Origin: Methylomonas fluvii | GTDB lineage: Bacteria; Pseudomonadota; Gammaproteobacteria; Methylococcales; Methylomonadaceae | Reading direction: 5' to 3' | Assembly: GCF_014850975.1 (NCBI RefSeq) | Contig: NZ_JACXST010000003.1 | Coordinates: forward strand, 124,001 to 188,000 | Length of the DNA stretch: 64,000 bases | Shown here: piece by piece, positions 47,931 to 56,178 of the stretch | Numbering within the stretch: position 1 is the first letter of the stretch | Layout of the letters: every line of letters starts with the position of its first letter | Notes under the pieces: model-generated | What the model was told of the DNA's origin: nothing | The model's database searches: none | Seen by the model: the letters and a program-made list of their open reading frames with translations, nothing else | Program-made: the position numbers and the translations under genes

Positions 47931-48017
47931 CTCGGTCACATATATTCTCCTTGAGAGCTACTTTCGGTATCACCTCCGTGACCTGCATCTGACTGGCAGC
48001 ACTCAATCTCCATAAAC

Positions 48018-48057
48018 ACATCAGCACCTGATCGTTTCGGCGATCAGGTGCTGATGT
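48018..48057. terminator. Perfect 17 bp hairpin followed by T residues
   Basis: ACATCAGCACCTGATCG and its exact reverse complement flank a 6-base loop (TTTCGG) and run into TTTT. Likely an intrinsic terminator on the plus strand that insulates the lasso genes from upstream transcription, although no intact gene lies directly before it; it may have belonged to the lost element. Confidence 0.75.
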
Positions 48058-48289
48058 TTTCCGTCTTAGCTTAGCCACTATTAATTGTACTACGCACTTT
48101 AGCCAGGCTTTCAAGGCGGTAGGCGGGGATGAAAGACCGGGCGATGTAATTCGCGTAAGTCGCGGGCTTGAAGTTGAATTGGCAACTGCTCGGGAGGGGC
48201 GCTTGGGCTGATTATTGTAAGCCCAGGGAGGCGATGTTAGAATCCGCGGACCAGTGCGTGCTGGGCCTGTCAATTACCGGGAAAAATCC

Positions 48290-48475
48290 ATGGACACCAC
48301 CAACAATAGCCTAGAGCACGTTGCCGAAATCGTCACCACCAAGAAAGCCTGGACTACGCCGGAAATCCGCAAAGCCTGGACTACGCCGGAAATCCGCGAC
48401 CAGAGCATTAGGAGTCTGACGGAAGGAAAGCCTGTTAGTTGGCCTACCGAGGCTTCTGCAAGCACAGGGTCCTGA
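48290..48475 (+). CDS. Lasso peptide precursor
   Basis: A 61-residue peptide ending RSLTEGKPVSWPTEASASTGS (last 20: SLTEGKPVSWPTEASASTGS without the Arg). The conserved Thr at leader position -2 (LTE) predicts a core GKPVSWPTEASASTGS: Gly1 can form the macrolactam with Glu9, leaving the seven-residue tail ASASTGS. The leader holds the B1-recognition pattern Y/W-x-x-P-x-L/I twice in tandem (KAWTTPEIR KAWTTPEIR). A C-terminal Ser is what the paeninodin-type kinases phosphorylate, and such a kinase gene follows. The start at 48290 is weakly supported by GGGA; the frame is open 12 codons further upstream. Confidence 0.85.
   Translation: MDTTNNSLEHVAEIVTTKKAWTTPEIRKAWTTPEIRDQSIRSLTEGKPVSWPTEASASTGS
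48344..48397 (+). repeat. Perfect 27 bp tandem duplication in the precursor leader
   Basis: Two identical copies, 48344-48370 and 48371-48397, each coding KAWTTPEIR. No base differs, so the duplication is recent or conserved by gene conversion. It doubles the leader motif that the B1 protein is expected to bind. Confidence 0.97.
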
Positions 48476-48507
48476 GTGGTGTGAACTGCCGCCAAAGCTT
48501 CCTGCCG

Positions 48508-49449
48508 ATGACACAGGAATTACCGGGTTATTTAGTCTGCGGCTTATCCGTGGGGACGGCTCTGCCGTTGCCCGGAATGTTGCGCTTTATTCCCGTTACT
48601 TCCTCGCCCGACGTTAAGATATGCCGCGCCACTGTGCCGGAGTCTCTTGACGGAGCCGATTATGTCGGTCCGACCTGGACGGTTGCCGGACAACGTTTTT
48701 TACTGAATCTCCCAGGAATAGCCAGGATGTTAGTGGCCGATGGACGCGAAATATCGGTGCAGCCGGCGCCGGGCGTTAAGGAATCCGATGTTGTCCCCTT
48801 CGTCCTGTCAACCGGCTTTGCCGCCATCCTGCACCAGCGCGGCGTTCTGGCCTTGCACGCCGCCACAGTCGCTTGGAAGGGGCGCGCCATCGGCTTGTGC
48901 GGCCCGACCGGGACCGGTAAATCTACCTTGGCGGCAGCACTGTGTAGGAGTGGCGGCTCCTTCGTCGGCGACGACATCGCGGCGGTCAGGTTTGACAAAG
49001 CAGGTGTGCCGATGGTTGTGCCCGATGGCCGCCAGCACCGATTGTGGGCAGATGCCGTCGATCATCTCGGCCTTGGACAACTGCAAGGTGCTGCGGTACG
49101 GGAGCGAATGCAAAAATTCCACGTTACGCCGTCGGGGTATGAAGCGGGTGGCGAGCCGCGGCCAACACCATTGGCGGTAGTGTTATTGCTGCGCACGCGA
49201 GAGCCGATAGAGCCGCCGGCTCCGCCGAAAATAACCCGGTTGGATTTGACGGATGCCGCACCGCTGTTGCGAGAAGAGGTTTTCAGAGGTGTTCTAGCCC
49301 AGCGGATGGCGCGCGACGCCGAACTGTTCGGTCAGATTGCCACTTTGTTGGGAGGAACTCGGGTGTTTCTGCTGGAGCGGACGCTAGGGCTCGAACAGCT
49401 CCCCGCTACCGTGGCCGCCGTGACAAAGTTGATGGAGATGCCGGCCTGA
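48508..49449 (+). CDS. HprK-like lasso peptide kinase
   Basis: A 313-residue kinase related to HPr kinase/phosphorylase: Walker A GPTGTGKST at about residue 131 and a Walker B-like FVGDDIAAV at about 153. In paeninodin-type lasso clusters this enzyme phosphorylates the hydroxyl of the C-terminal Ser of the precursor, and the precursor here ends in Ser. The frame is open from inside the precursor gene; a GTG at 48481 is an alternative, but MTQELPGYLVCGLSVGTALPLP gives the usual N-terminus. It ends 1 bp into the sulfotransferase gene (TGATGG), so the two are coupled. Confidence 0.85.
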   Translation: MTQELPGYLVCGLSVGTALPLPGMLRFIPVTSSPDVKICRATVPESLDGADYVGPTWTVAGQRFLLNLPGIARMLVADGREISVQPAPGVKESDVVPFVLSTGFAAILHQRGVLALHAATVAWKGRAIGLCGPTGTGKSTLAAALCRSGGSFVGDDIAAVRFDKAGVPMVVPDGRQHRLWADAVDHLGLGQLQGAAVRERMQKFHVTPSGYEAGGEPRPTPLAVVLLLRTREPIEPPAPPKITRLDLTDAAPLLREEVFRGVLAQRMARDAELFGQIATLLGGTRVFLLERTLGLEQLPATVAAVTKLMEMPA

Positions 49450-50297
49450 TGGCGGGAGTGGTCTGGTTGGCCTCTTATCCCAAGTCGGGCAATACCTGGG
49501 TACGCCTGTTGCTGGCCAACCTGCTATCCGGCAAAAACCAGGCAGTGGATATTAACCAGATTGCGGTGAATGCTTGCAATATCGTTAACCGCCTTCATGT
49601 CGAAGAACTGACGCTAATCGATACGAATCTTTTAAGCAAAGAGGAAACGTATCCGTTGCGCCCTTTGCTGGCTGACTTTATTGCCGAGCAAGCAGCGGCG
49701 GAAAACAAGGACGTATTCGTCAAACTGCATGACGCTTACTTTCGGTTGCATGACGGCACCCCGTTAACGGGTAAGACTGCGGCCCGCGCGCTGTATTTTG
49801 TGCGTGATCCCCGCGACGTCGCGGTATCTTTGTCTTTTCACTGCGGTTTTTCAATCGATACCGCAATAGATAGGTTGCTTTCCGCCGACACGCGAATGGG
49901 TGGCAAGTTGGGCACGGAACGCGGGCAATTGCCGCAACCGCTACTTGATTGGAGTAATCATGTGCGGAGCTGGACCCGCCAGAATGACGTGCCGATTCAC
50001 GTCTGCCGCTACGAGGATTTGCGAGCGGACACCGCGGAGGTTTTCAGTCGTATTCTGGGCTTTTTGCAGATAGGTGCATCGCAAGAGACCGTGGAACAAG
50101 CCGTGAGCTTTGCCGATTTCACCGAATTGCAGCAACAGGAGGCGGAAAAGGGTTTCCGCGAACGGCAAGCTATATCGACGGCGCCGTTTTTCCGCTCCGG
50201 TCGCGTCTGCGAATGGGTCGATGCGCTGACACCCGAACAAGCAGCCGCTATCGTCGCCGCTCACGGCGAGGTGATGGCGGAATTTGGTTATTTGTGA
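49449..50297 (+). CDS. PAPS-dependent sulfotransferase
   Basis: A 282-residue enzyme that moves a sulfuryl group from PAPS to a hydroxyl or amine. The 5'-phosphosulfate loop SYPKSGNTW lies at residues 9-17, the 3'-phosphate site YFVRDPRDVAVSLS at about 117-130, and the C-terminal FFRSGRVCEW stretch replaces the usual RKGxxGDW loop. Its overlap with the kinase gene, and position between kinase and B1, argue that it acts on the lasso peptide (candidates Ser5, Thr8, Ser11, Ser13, Thr14), though a glycan substrate is possible given the later glycosyl genes. Confidence 0.85.
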   Translation: MAGVVWLASYPKSGNTWVRLLLANLLSGKNQAVDINQIAVNACNIVNRLHVEELTLIDTNLLSKEETYPLRPLLADFIAEQAAAENKDVFVKLHDAYFRLHDGTPLTGKTAARALYFVRDPRDVAVSLSFHCGFSIDTAIDRLLSADTRMGGKLGTERGQLPQPLLDWSNHVRSWTRQNDVPIHVCRYEDLRADTAEVFSRILGFLQIGASQETVEQAVSFADFTELQQQEAEKGFRERQAISTAPFFRSGRVCEWVDALTPEQAAAIVAAHGEVMAEFGYL

Positions 50298-50367
50298 ATT
50301 CTTTCTTCCCCTATGTAAAAATGACCATGGCGGGACCGTACACAACAAAACAATAGAAGGACGAACC

Positions 50368-50661
50368 ATGACAGAAGCCTATCCCCTACCGAATAGTATT
50401 TTGCGCCGTAGCGACGAGGCGTTATCCACTAAAGTGGGTGACGAATTGCTGATGATGAGCGTGCTTCAAGGTAAATATTTCAACCTTAACGATGTCGGTA
50501 CGCGCATCTGGGAACTGCTAGCCGAGCCAATTACTCTCGATGATCTGGTGGTGTCATTGACTGCCGAGTATAAAGTGGAAGCCGATACCGCTCGGCGGGA
50601 AGTGGAACGCTTCTTGATTGCCTTGCGCGAACGTGACCTGCTCGACGATTCTTCTCACTGA
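50368..50661 (+). CDS. PqqD-like RRE protein (lasso B1)
   Basis: A 97-residue winged-helix RiPP recognition element with the typical pattern VGDELLMMSVLQGKYFNLND, GTRIWELLAEPITLDDLVVS and the helical tail of PqqD relatives. It binds the precursor leader and delivers it to the B2 protease. AGAAGGA lies 7-13 bases before the ATG at 50368; the frame is open from 50284, but the longer form has no site. The cyclase gene runs convergently just 4 bp away. Confidence 0.9.
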   Translation: MTEAYPLPNSILRRSDEALSTKVGDELLMMSVLQGKYFNLNDVGTRIWELLAEPITLDDLVVSLTAEYKVEADTARREVERFLIALRERDLLDDSSH

Positions 50662-50665
50662 AGCG

Positions 50666-52551
50666 TTATCCGTGTTGTTCTAGAAAAGCGATGAATTGCA
50701 TGGTGCGTAGTAGAGTGTGGGCCTGACTGAAATCAGCGTATTTACCAATACCGATATCTAATAGCCTTGCTAAATCGGCCGGTGGCGGTAGCGAGCGTAA
50801 CCTCACCTCCACCGCATCAAGATCGAAAAATTCGCAGATTTGGGGAGAGCCTCGCCAATCCACCAAACGCTCCAGTAACAACGATTGCTGGGTTGCCACA
50901 TAGAGCGGCATTACCCCAATGAGATCGACCTTGGACTGTTTCCAGCACAATTCATTCGGTAACACGCCGGACATGGCATCGCGGAACACCCGCCGCGACC
51001 AGCCTTCGCGCAGGAAAAGTTCGCTGGGTAGCGACAACGCAAACTCCACCACCCGGCGATCCAGCAAGGGAAAGGTGGTACTCATCCCGTAACGTGCGCT
51101 AAGTAGTGACCATTGCTCTATTCTTCGAAGCAAGCCGGGGCGGGTCAATAGATTGAAGCGGATACGGCGGGTATCGGGTGGAAAGGCTGGAAGCGCCAAG
51201 TTGCGCTCTATCACTATTTCATGCCGCAGTAGATCAGCCAAAGCCTCCTGTGACCGCGCCATCGCCTCTTTCCCCAGCAGCCGGCCGACTAGTGCATGTA
51301 TCCGTCCTCCCCAAGATAGGGAGCTATCTCGCTCCATGCCGTCCGCGCCACCGACTTTTGCCGCTGAGCTGCCATTGCTCGCAACTCCCTTGTCAAATAG
51401 CCCCAGTGCCAGGTCAGCAGCGCCTCGGCCAATACGCCGCGGTGATTATAGCTGGCTCCTTCGTCGCCACCCCAGCCCGAAAATAAGGTTTGCGCGCCGC
51501 GCACCGAGGCATCGGCCATGATCCGTACTTCGGGATGGCTTGGGTCGGCGGGGAAAAGTTGATCTTCATCCATCTTAGGCAGAACGCAGGCCAGGGGATC
51601 CTCCGCTTGCATCGGAAACCACATCATATCCGGCTCTTGCCGCAGTACCGGGGCGATGAATTGGCCCGCGCCGCCAAATGCGTGTTCGTTAAAAGGCGTT
51701 GGCAGCAAGGAATAGGCCAGCAGATCACGTCCAAGCGGGCGCAGCGCCCGCGCCGCCAGAATGGCTAGAGCACAGGAGTCCATGCCACCGCTGAGATGGG
51801 AGGCTACCGGCCCTGTCGCAGGCAGACGCCGGCTTACCGCAGCAGAGATCAACGTAGACAGCTCCGCAGCCGCATCCTTGGCGTTTATCTTAAGCCGGCC
51901 TGCCGTCGCCGGATTGAGTCGCCAATGTTGCCCCTGTTCGCTTTTCCCGTCTTGGGCGACCCTTAGCCAATCGCCGGGTATCAGTCTTTCCACGCCGGAG
52001 AACAGCGAGTGCTGCGGCTGGTTCGATTGCAACAATAATTCGTTGACGATGAACGACTGCTCCAATTTCTTGGAAATCAGACCGGACGCATGCAAGCCTC
52101 GCGGCAGAGAGGCAAAGACGAATGCACTGCCGGGCCGCTGGGCCAAGAATAGCGGCCGTACGCCCATGCCGTCACGGGCAAGCAGCAAGGTGCGGTGTCT
52201 TGGATCCCAGGCGGCAAAGGCGAAATCGCCGGCCAGCTGTTCGATGTTGTTGGTTCCCCCTTGTTCCAGCAAAGCCAGCAGGCTGAAATCGTCAGTACAT
52301 TCGTCAGGGGCATCGAGCCGAATATCGGCAGCCAGCGATAAGCCACTCGGCCCTTGCGGCAGATTGGTTGCAGGCTTCCTCTCGTCAGATTTTGCTGCGA
52401 AATCCAACATCGCCAGCGCGATGGGGCCGTCCACGCACTTGGCGATGCGTGGACGCAAACCGGGTTGGATCATTGCCGTCGCCATGGCGTCCAGGCGCCG
52501 CTCTTCAGCGGGGCGTCCGTCAAAATTCAGGAAACCGCAGATCAACCGCAC
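50666..52551 (-). pseudogene. Lasso cyclase (asparagine-synthase-like), split by a frameshift
   Basis: This enzyme adenylates the ring Glu/Asp side chain and closes the macrolactam. The N-terminal part (to about 51289) has an amidotransferase-like fold beginning ICGFLNFDGRPA and the ATP-binding SHLSGGMDSCALA. The C-terminal 220 codons (from about 51337) continue the synthase domain in the -1 frame (SARYGMSTTFPLLDRRVVEF, then KVDLIGVMPLY). The two frames overlap by 49 bases, and the total of 1886 bases is one short of 629 codons. One added base, for instance in the CCCC run at 51309-51312, restores a normal-length cyclase. The start is taken as GTG 52551 or TTG 52545, the latter overlapping the ATP-grasp stop. 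A two-polypeptide cyclase using the ATG at 51337 is the other reading. Confidence 0.85.
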
Positions 52552-53843
52552 GCGGCATCCCCTTGTTGCGAGAAATCCAGATATTCCGCCACAATGCCGG
52601 GAAAACATGTCCAGCCCAACGGTACGCCGGCACCGCGCTGATGATTGAAGGCTCCCCAGCCGGAATTGGTTTCAATCAGCAGTGGTCCGTCGGCTGTGAT
52701 CGCCACATCCCAACCCAGGAAAACGAAGCGGGAAAACTCCGGCACCTTTTTGTGTGCGTTAACAACCAGTTCCAATGCTGTCCGCCAAAATGGAATCGGC
52801 TGCGCGGTGATCTCGGCCCCGGTGTCGGGATGATGTTTGATAATTTGAAAGCCGCTCAGCGTAGGCGATATCAAGCGCTGGCTGTCTTTGTCAATTGCGC
52901 CGGTGATATAGCGGCGTCTCGACGGTCCGCCACATGGTAGATGGCCCAGGGTGGCGACCACTTCCACTCGGCCGTCGCGGTGGATGCCGGTCACCACGCG
53001 AAAATCCACCAATGTGCCGTCCGACAGCGCAGCCAGCGCGGGATGGTTGGTCAGGCAAGGTTGAATCAGGCAATCCCGCAGCAGCCATTGCCTCGCTAAG
53101 GTCTTAGGCGATAAGGTCACTTGCCTGTCGTCGTTATGGTAATACTCGGCATCCAAGCGCCAACGCGCGGCACCGGCACCTAGGCTTCCGGTCAAGTCCT
53201 TCGCCCACAGTAGCGGTAGGGCAGGAATGAATGGGGTTGTCGGCCAAAGCTGAGAGCCATCCCTGAATACCGCCAGTGTGGTAATACAGGGCAGTCCATG
53301 ACGGCGGCATAGGTCGGCAAAGTGGGCTTTGTCCTGGACGGTATTATTGTCGGCACCATTGCGACGGTTGAGCCAGGATAGTAATGGATAACCTTCGGGC
53401 GCGTAAAGGCAGTCCGTAATCCAGGTTCGTCGGTCAGGCTGGTGCAGGCGATAGGTGTGGTATTCGCGCGGCGGCACGTTACGGAAAACAGCCAAGGCTA
53501 ACATATCGTACCCTCGGCCCGCCCAGGCCAATGAAGACTTTGGTCGTTCGTCCGGCCGCATCACCGACAGGTAGTACAACACCTCCGTTACTGCCCCGAG
53601 AGGCCAGGCCAAAGTCATCAATACGCGCAAGCTTAAACATTGCCAGCCGGGTTTTTCCGCGAACATGGCGCGCCGCGCCGCGCGCCTTACCTGATCCATC
53701 GTCTCGTCGCTTCGTGGCACCGGGATAAATGGAAAGCCCATGGTACTCAGGCGGTATATTTTGCCGGCCCAGGGCCAATGCCGGCTGAGCCATGCCTCCG
53801 GCCTGGCCCGTCCGCAAAAGGGTGGAGCGGTGGGACTAGTCAA
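52542..53843 (-). CDS. ATP-grasp enzyme (sugar-transfer-associated type)
   Basis: A protein of about 433 residues whose C-terminal half is an ATP-grasp ligase: WAKDLTGSLGAGAARW (nucleotide loop), TLVDFRVVTGI, and FVFLGWDVAITADGPLLIETNSGW with the metal-binding Asp/Glu/Asn triad. This matches PF14397, usually found beside glycosyl or capsule genes. It could join an amino acid or other acid to the peptide or a glycan; there is no direct evidence which. I take the TTG at 53843, whose TTGA overlaps the stop of the upstream oxygenase; the ATG at 53897 would overlap it by 58 bp. Confidence 0.78.
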   Translation of the reverse strand: MTSPTAPPFCGRARPEAWLSRHWPWAGKIYRLSTMGFPFIPVPRSDETMDQVRRAARRAMFAEKPGWQCLSLRVLMTLAWPLGAVTEVLYYLSVMRPDERPKSSLAWAGRGYDMLALAVFRNVPPREYHTYRLHQPDRRTWITDCLYAPEGYPLLSWLNRRNGADNNTVQDKAHFADLCRRHGLPCITTLAVFRDGSQLWPTTPFIPALPLLWAKDLTGSLGAGAARWRLDAEYYHNDDRQVTLSPKTLARQWLLRDCLIQPCLTNHPALAALSDGTLVDFRVVTGIHRDGRVEVVATLGHLPCGGPSRRRYITGAIDKDSQRLISPTLSGFQIIKHHPDTGAEITAQPIPFWRTALELVVNAHKKVPEFSRFVFLGWDVAITADGPLLIETNSGWGAFNHQRGAGVPLGWTCFPGIVAEYLDFSQQGDAACG

Positions 53844-54682
53844 TCCAGTGATCCGCTGAAATCGGCATCGACGTAATGCAACAGCATGACCCAGCAAGTA
53901 TCGTTCGCCGGAAGACTTGGTCGGCCGTGACGAATTTCGCAGCCGCGAAATAATATCCCGCCGCCAAGGCGCTGATGGCAGTCCATCGGATCATTGGCGT
54001 TGGGGTATACCCGAATCGGCCACGGCGATATGCCATCACTTGGTATGGGCTGATAGTCGATCAGAAGGGATACCGTATATTGGCACTGGGAGCGGTCGGT
54101 GTGGATCGGCAAATCCGTGCCGCCGCAATACAAGGACGTGTAGGTGTAACTGGCTTTTATCGGGGCTCCGACGATGTGTTCTACCGCCGGCCGTAGCGCC
54201 TGTTGAACGACGCGCCCTGCGGGGTCATTGTGGGCCGTATAGCGGTCGACTTGCACATCGCCGCGCAAAAGTGCTCCCGCTTCGAGTTTGGCGCGATAAT
54301 GGCTGATTAATGAAGCAGTCATCGCCGGAAATATGCAGTTGTTGATCAGGGTGTAGCCATTGGCGGCATAGAAGTCTCTCGGCGTAGAGAAGCTCTCGGG
54401 GGCGAAAGGTGGCGTTCGTTCGTCCGGTAATACTATTAGCCCGGCTCGCCATAGTGCCATCGCCTCATCTGGCGATAATTGTGGCAGGATGCTTTCGTTT
54501 CCGTTTAGCAGGGCAGTTGCCACCTCGAAACCGGTATCCTCGCCTTGAATGATCGATGTTTTGATGAATCCTCGGGTAAGCGAGTGGGAGCAAACTTCGA
54601 TGCGCTGCGGTTCGCTGTGTTTTCGAATCACCGTATCGACGACCCGGTTGCGGACAAAAGGAGAAGGGGGTGCAAGTGGCAT
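53840..54682 (-). CDS. 2OG-Fe(II) oxygenase-like protein 1
   Basis: A 280-residue protein. Its C-terminal half carries a likely Fe(II) facial triad: LPIHTDRSQCQYTVSLLIDY supplies H-x-D, and GCEIRHGRPSLP supplies the distal His, with a nearby Arg for 2-oxoglutarate. The N-terminal ~100 residues are unlike ordinary family members and may bind substrate. Its start shares one base with the stop of the second oxygenase (TAATG). In a lasso cluster it would most simply hydroxylate a core residue (Pro3, Pro7 or Lys2 are candidates), by inference. Confidence 0.72.
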   Translation of the reverse strand: MPLAPPSPFVRNRVVDTVIRKHSEPQRIEVCSHSLTRGFIKTSIIQGEDTGFEVATALLNGNESILPQLSPDEAMALWRAGLIVLPDERTPPFAPESFSTPRDFYAANGYTLINNCIFPAMTASLISHYRAKLEAGALLRGDVQVDRYTAHNDPAGRVVQQALRPAVEHIVGAPIKASYTYTSLYCGGTDLPIHTDRSQCQYTVSLLIDYQPIPSDGISPWPIRVYPNANDPMDCHQRLGGGILFRGCEIRHGRPSLPANDTCWVMLLHYVDADFSGSLD

Positions 54683-55323
54683 TACGCAGTTTTTCTACGA
54701 TTGTGGTACCAGCAATTGATGGCGAAGCGGCTATCTAAGAAATCTCCCGATGGGCAGGATATGGGCCGTACCTCGTGTGGCGCCCAAGATGGAAATAGTA
54801 CGAGACTATCCCGGGCGGGGGCGATGTCGATGAAGTGTTTTCCCTCTTCTGTTTCGGCAATGCTGTGCAAGCGTAATTCACCGCCGCTAAAGCCTTTGGG
54901 CAGACGGTGGAAGTAATAGACCGCAGTCAATGCCCGATCAGACTTGGCATCGGGGTATTCGGTCATGGTGTCAATGTGTTTACCGTAGAAAGCGCCATCG
55001 CCATGGGCGACTATTTCCAGTTCCAGATGCTCCAAGTCGATGGCAGACATGCCTAGTTCTTTGATTGTTAAGTCGATGACGGTGGTGAATCTGGTCTGCA
55101 TTTCACCCTTTAAGTCGCCGAAATCCCGCAGTACACGGGAAATTCTAATTTCAGGGTTGATTTTGCCTCCTTCTCTGCCGTGGACACCTGTCAGCTGGAA
55201 ATCCTTCTCGCGCGCGACGGTGTGGGCCAGCAATCGTGTTACCGTCTCCTCTCCCATAAAGCCCTCAATGCGCCGATAGGGTGCAGGTTGCTCGAAAGCG
55301 TTAAAAGGCGGGATTGAGCTCAT
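54682..55323 (-). CDS. 2OG-Fe(II) oxygenase 2 (prolyl-4-hydroxylase/SM-20 type)
   Basis: A 213-residue protein with a textbook P4H fold: GAFYGKHIDTMTE (H-x-D iron ligands), YYFHRLPKGFSGGELRLH, LVLFPSWAPHEVRPI (distal His) and SRFAINCWYH (Arg for 2-oxoglutarate). First gene of a tightly overlapped minus-strand operon: oxygenase 2, oxygenase 1, ATP-grasp, cyclase. The presence of the cyclase in this unit ties the oxygenases to lasso maturation. Confidence 0.85.
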   Translation of the reverse strand: MSSIPPFNAFEQPAPYRRIEGFMGEETVTRLLAHTVAREKDFQLTGVHGREGGKINPEIRISRVLRDFGDLKGEMQTRFTTVIDLTIKELGMSAIDLEHLELEIVAHGDGAFYGKHIDTMTEYPDAKSDRALTAVYYFHRLPKGFSGGELRLHSIAETEEGKHFIDIAPARDSLVLFPSWAPHEVRPISCPSGDFLDSRFAINCWYHNRRKTA

Positions 55324-55585
55324 TTAACCCCTGAAGAGTCAGCATGCATTGTAACGACTGTCATAGTATCGGGTATTGGCAAGGTATCAAAACATGAGTG
55401 CTCCATTATATGCGACCTAGAGTTCGTTCTCCAATTTGCTGCGCGCCGTACCAGCCTTGTTTGGGACGGATATTACTCAGTGGGAAGGAAAAAATAGAGG
55501 TGTAAACAAGCGCGCTTAATTAGGCGTAAAGAAACGTGGTGTTGCTTCCCAAACCAGATTGGCGGTAATGTAGGAGGATATCCAG

Positions 55586-55609
55586 ATGATATTTGCAGTC
55601 CTACATTGA
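55586..55609 (+). CDS. Possible 7-codon leader peptide coupled to B2
   Basis: ATG ATA TTT GCA GTC CTA CAT TGA, preceded at ideal distance by TAGGAGGA (55571-55578), the only strong ribosome-binding site in front of the B2 gene. Its TGA overlaps the B2 ATG (TGATG). Ribosomes ending here could restart on B2. It could also be a fortuitous overlap or a sequence error in the start region. Confidence 0.35.
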   Translation: MIFAVLH

Positions 55610-56094
55610 TGTTATTACTCATAATTACTCGCAAGATCCGAAGCTTTGCCCGGTTGAGCCGATTCGAGAAAGCGTGGTTGCTGCCTGCTTGGTTTTTGCT
55701 GGGACTGAGTAGGCTGCTGATTCTGCTGGTTCCTTTCCGGTTGCTGGTCCTGGGTTTTGGTACGCCCTACGGTTCCAATGCCTGGGTGCCGTTACTCGGT
55801 GCGAGGGAAGAAGCCATGGCACTTGCCATTTCAAGAATAGTGCTGTCGGCTGCTAGGAATACGCCTTGGAAATCCAACTGTTTTCCGCAAGCTTTAGCAG
55901 CGAGAATGTTGCTCGGTTTTTATGGCGTGCCGTATGTTTTATTTTTCGGTGTTACTCGTGATATTGCGGAGACGAAGATGAAGGCCCATGCCTGGGTGGC
56001 TGCCGGCCGGATTCGCGTTACGGGTGGCGAGAGTTTCAGCCGCTTCGCCGTCGTAGGGTGTTTCGTTTCCAGTCGGTTTTCATCTTTAGAATAA
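55609..56094 (+). CDS. Lasso B2 leader peptidase (transglutaminase-like)
   Basis: A 161-residue cysteine protease that cuts the leader after Thr-Glu. The catalytic Cys lies in WKSNCFPQALAARMLL (about residue 87), the His in MKAHAWVAAGRIRVTGG (about 127). A hydrophobic N-terminus (LPAWFLLGLSRLLILLVPFRLL) is usual for B2. No ribosome-binding site is directly before this ATG; the coupled mini-frame upstream has one. It is separated from B1 by the minus-strand operon, so the cluster is transcribed from at least three units. Confidence 0.9.
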   Translation: MLLLIITRKIRSFARLSRFEKAWLLPAWFLLGLSRLLILLVPFRLLVLGFGTPYGSNAWVPLLGAREEAMALAISRIVLSAARNTPWKSNCFPQALAARMLLGFYGVPYVLFFGVTRDIAETKMKAHAWVAAGRIRVTGGESFSRFAVVGCFVSSRFSSLE

Positions 56095-56178
56095 TGGCCT
56101 GTTACGCCGATTTCGATTTTTTCCGGGGGGATATTTTCTGAAGGACGTATTTCGCTATTTGGCGCGTAGGCAGGGATA

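Larger units (their letters stand above)
47286..48289. other. ~1 kb largely noncoding, remnant-rich region before the lasso cluster
   Basis: Apart from an IS110 transposase scrap (47787-47930) and a strong hairpin (48018-48057) I recognise no gene. Open frames here are short and lack family features. It probably contains the promoter of the lasso precursor, but I see no convincing -35/-10 pair. Confidence 0.5.

Noticed and set aside
48018-48057. The perfect hairpin as an integron attC or IS end
   Set aside because: No integrase, no second copy and no core sites; a T run follows, so a terminator is the simpler reading.
47881-48273. A 130-codon minus-strand open frame just before the lasso precursor
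   Set aside because: Its composition is unlike a real protein and it runs through both the strong hairpin and part of the IS110 remnant in a different frame.
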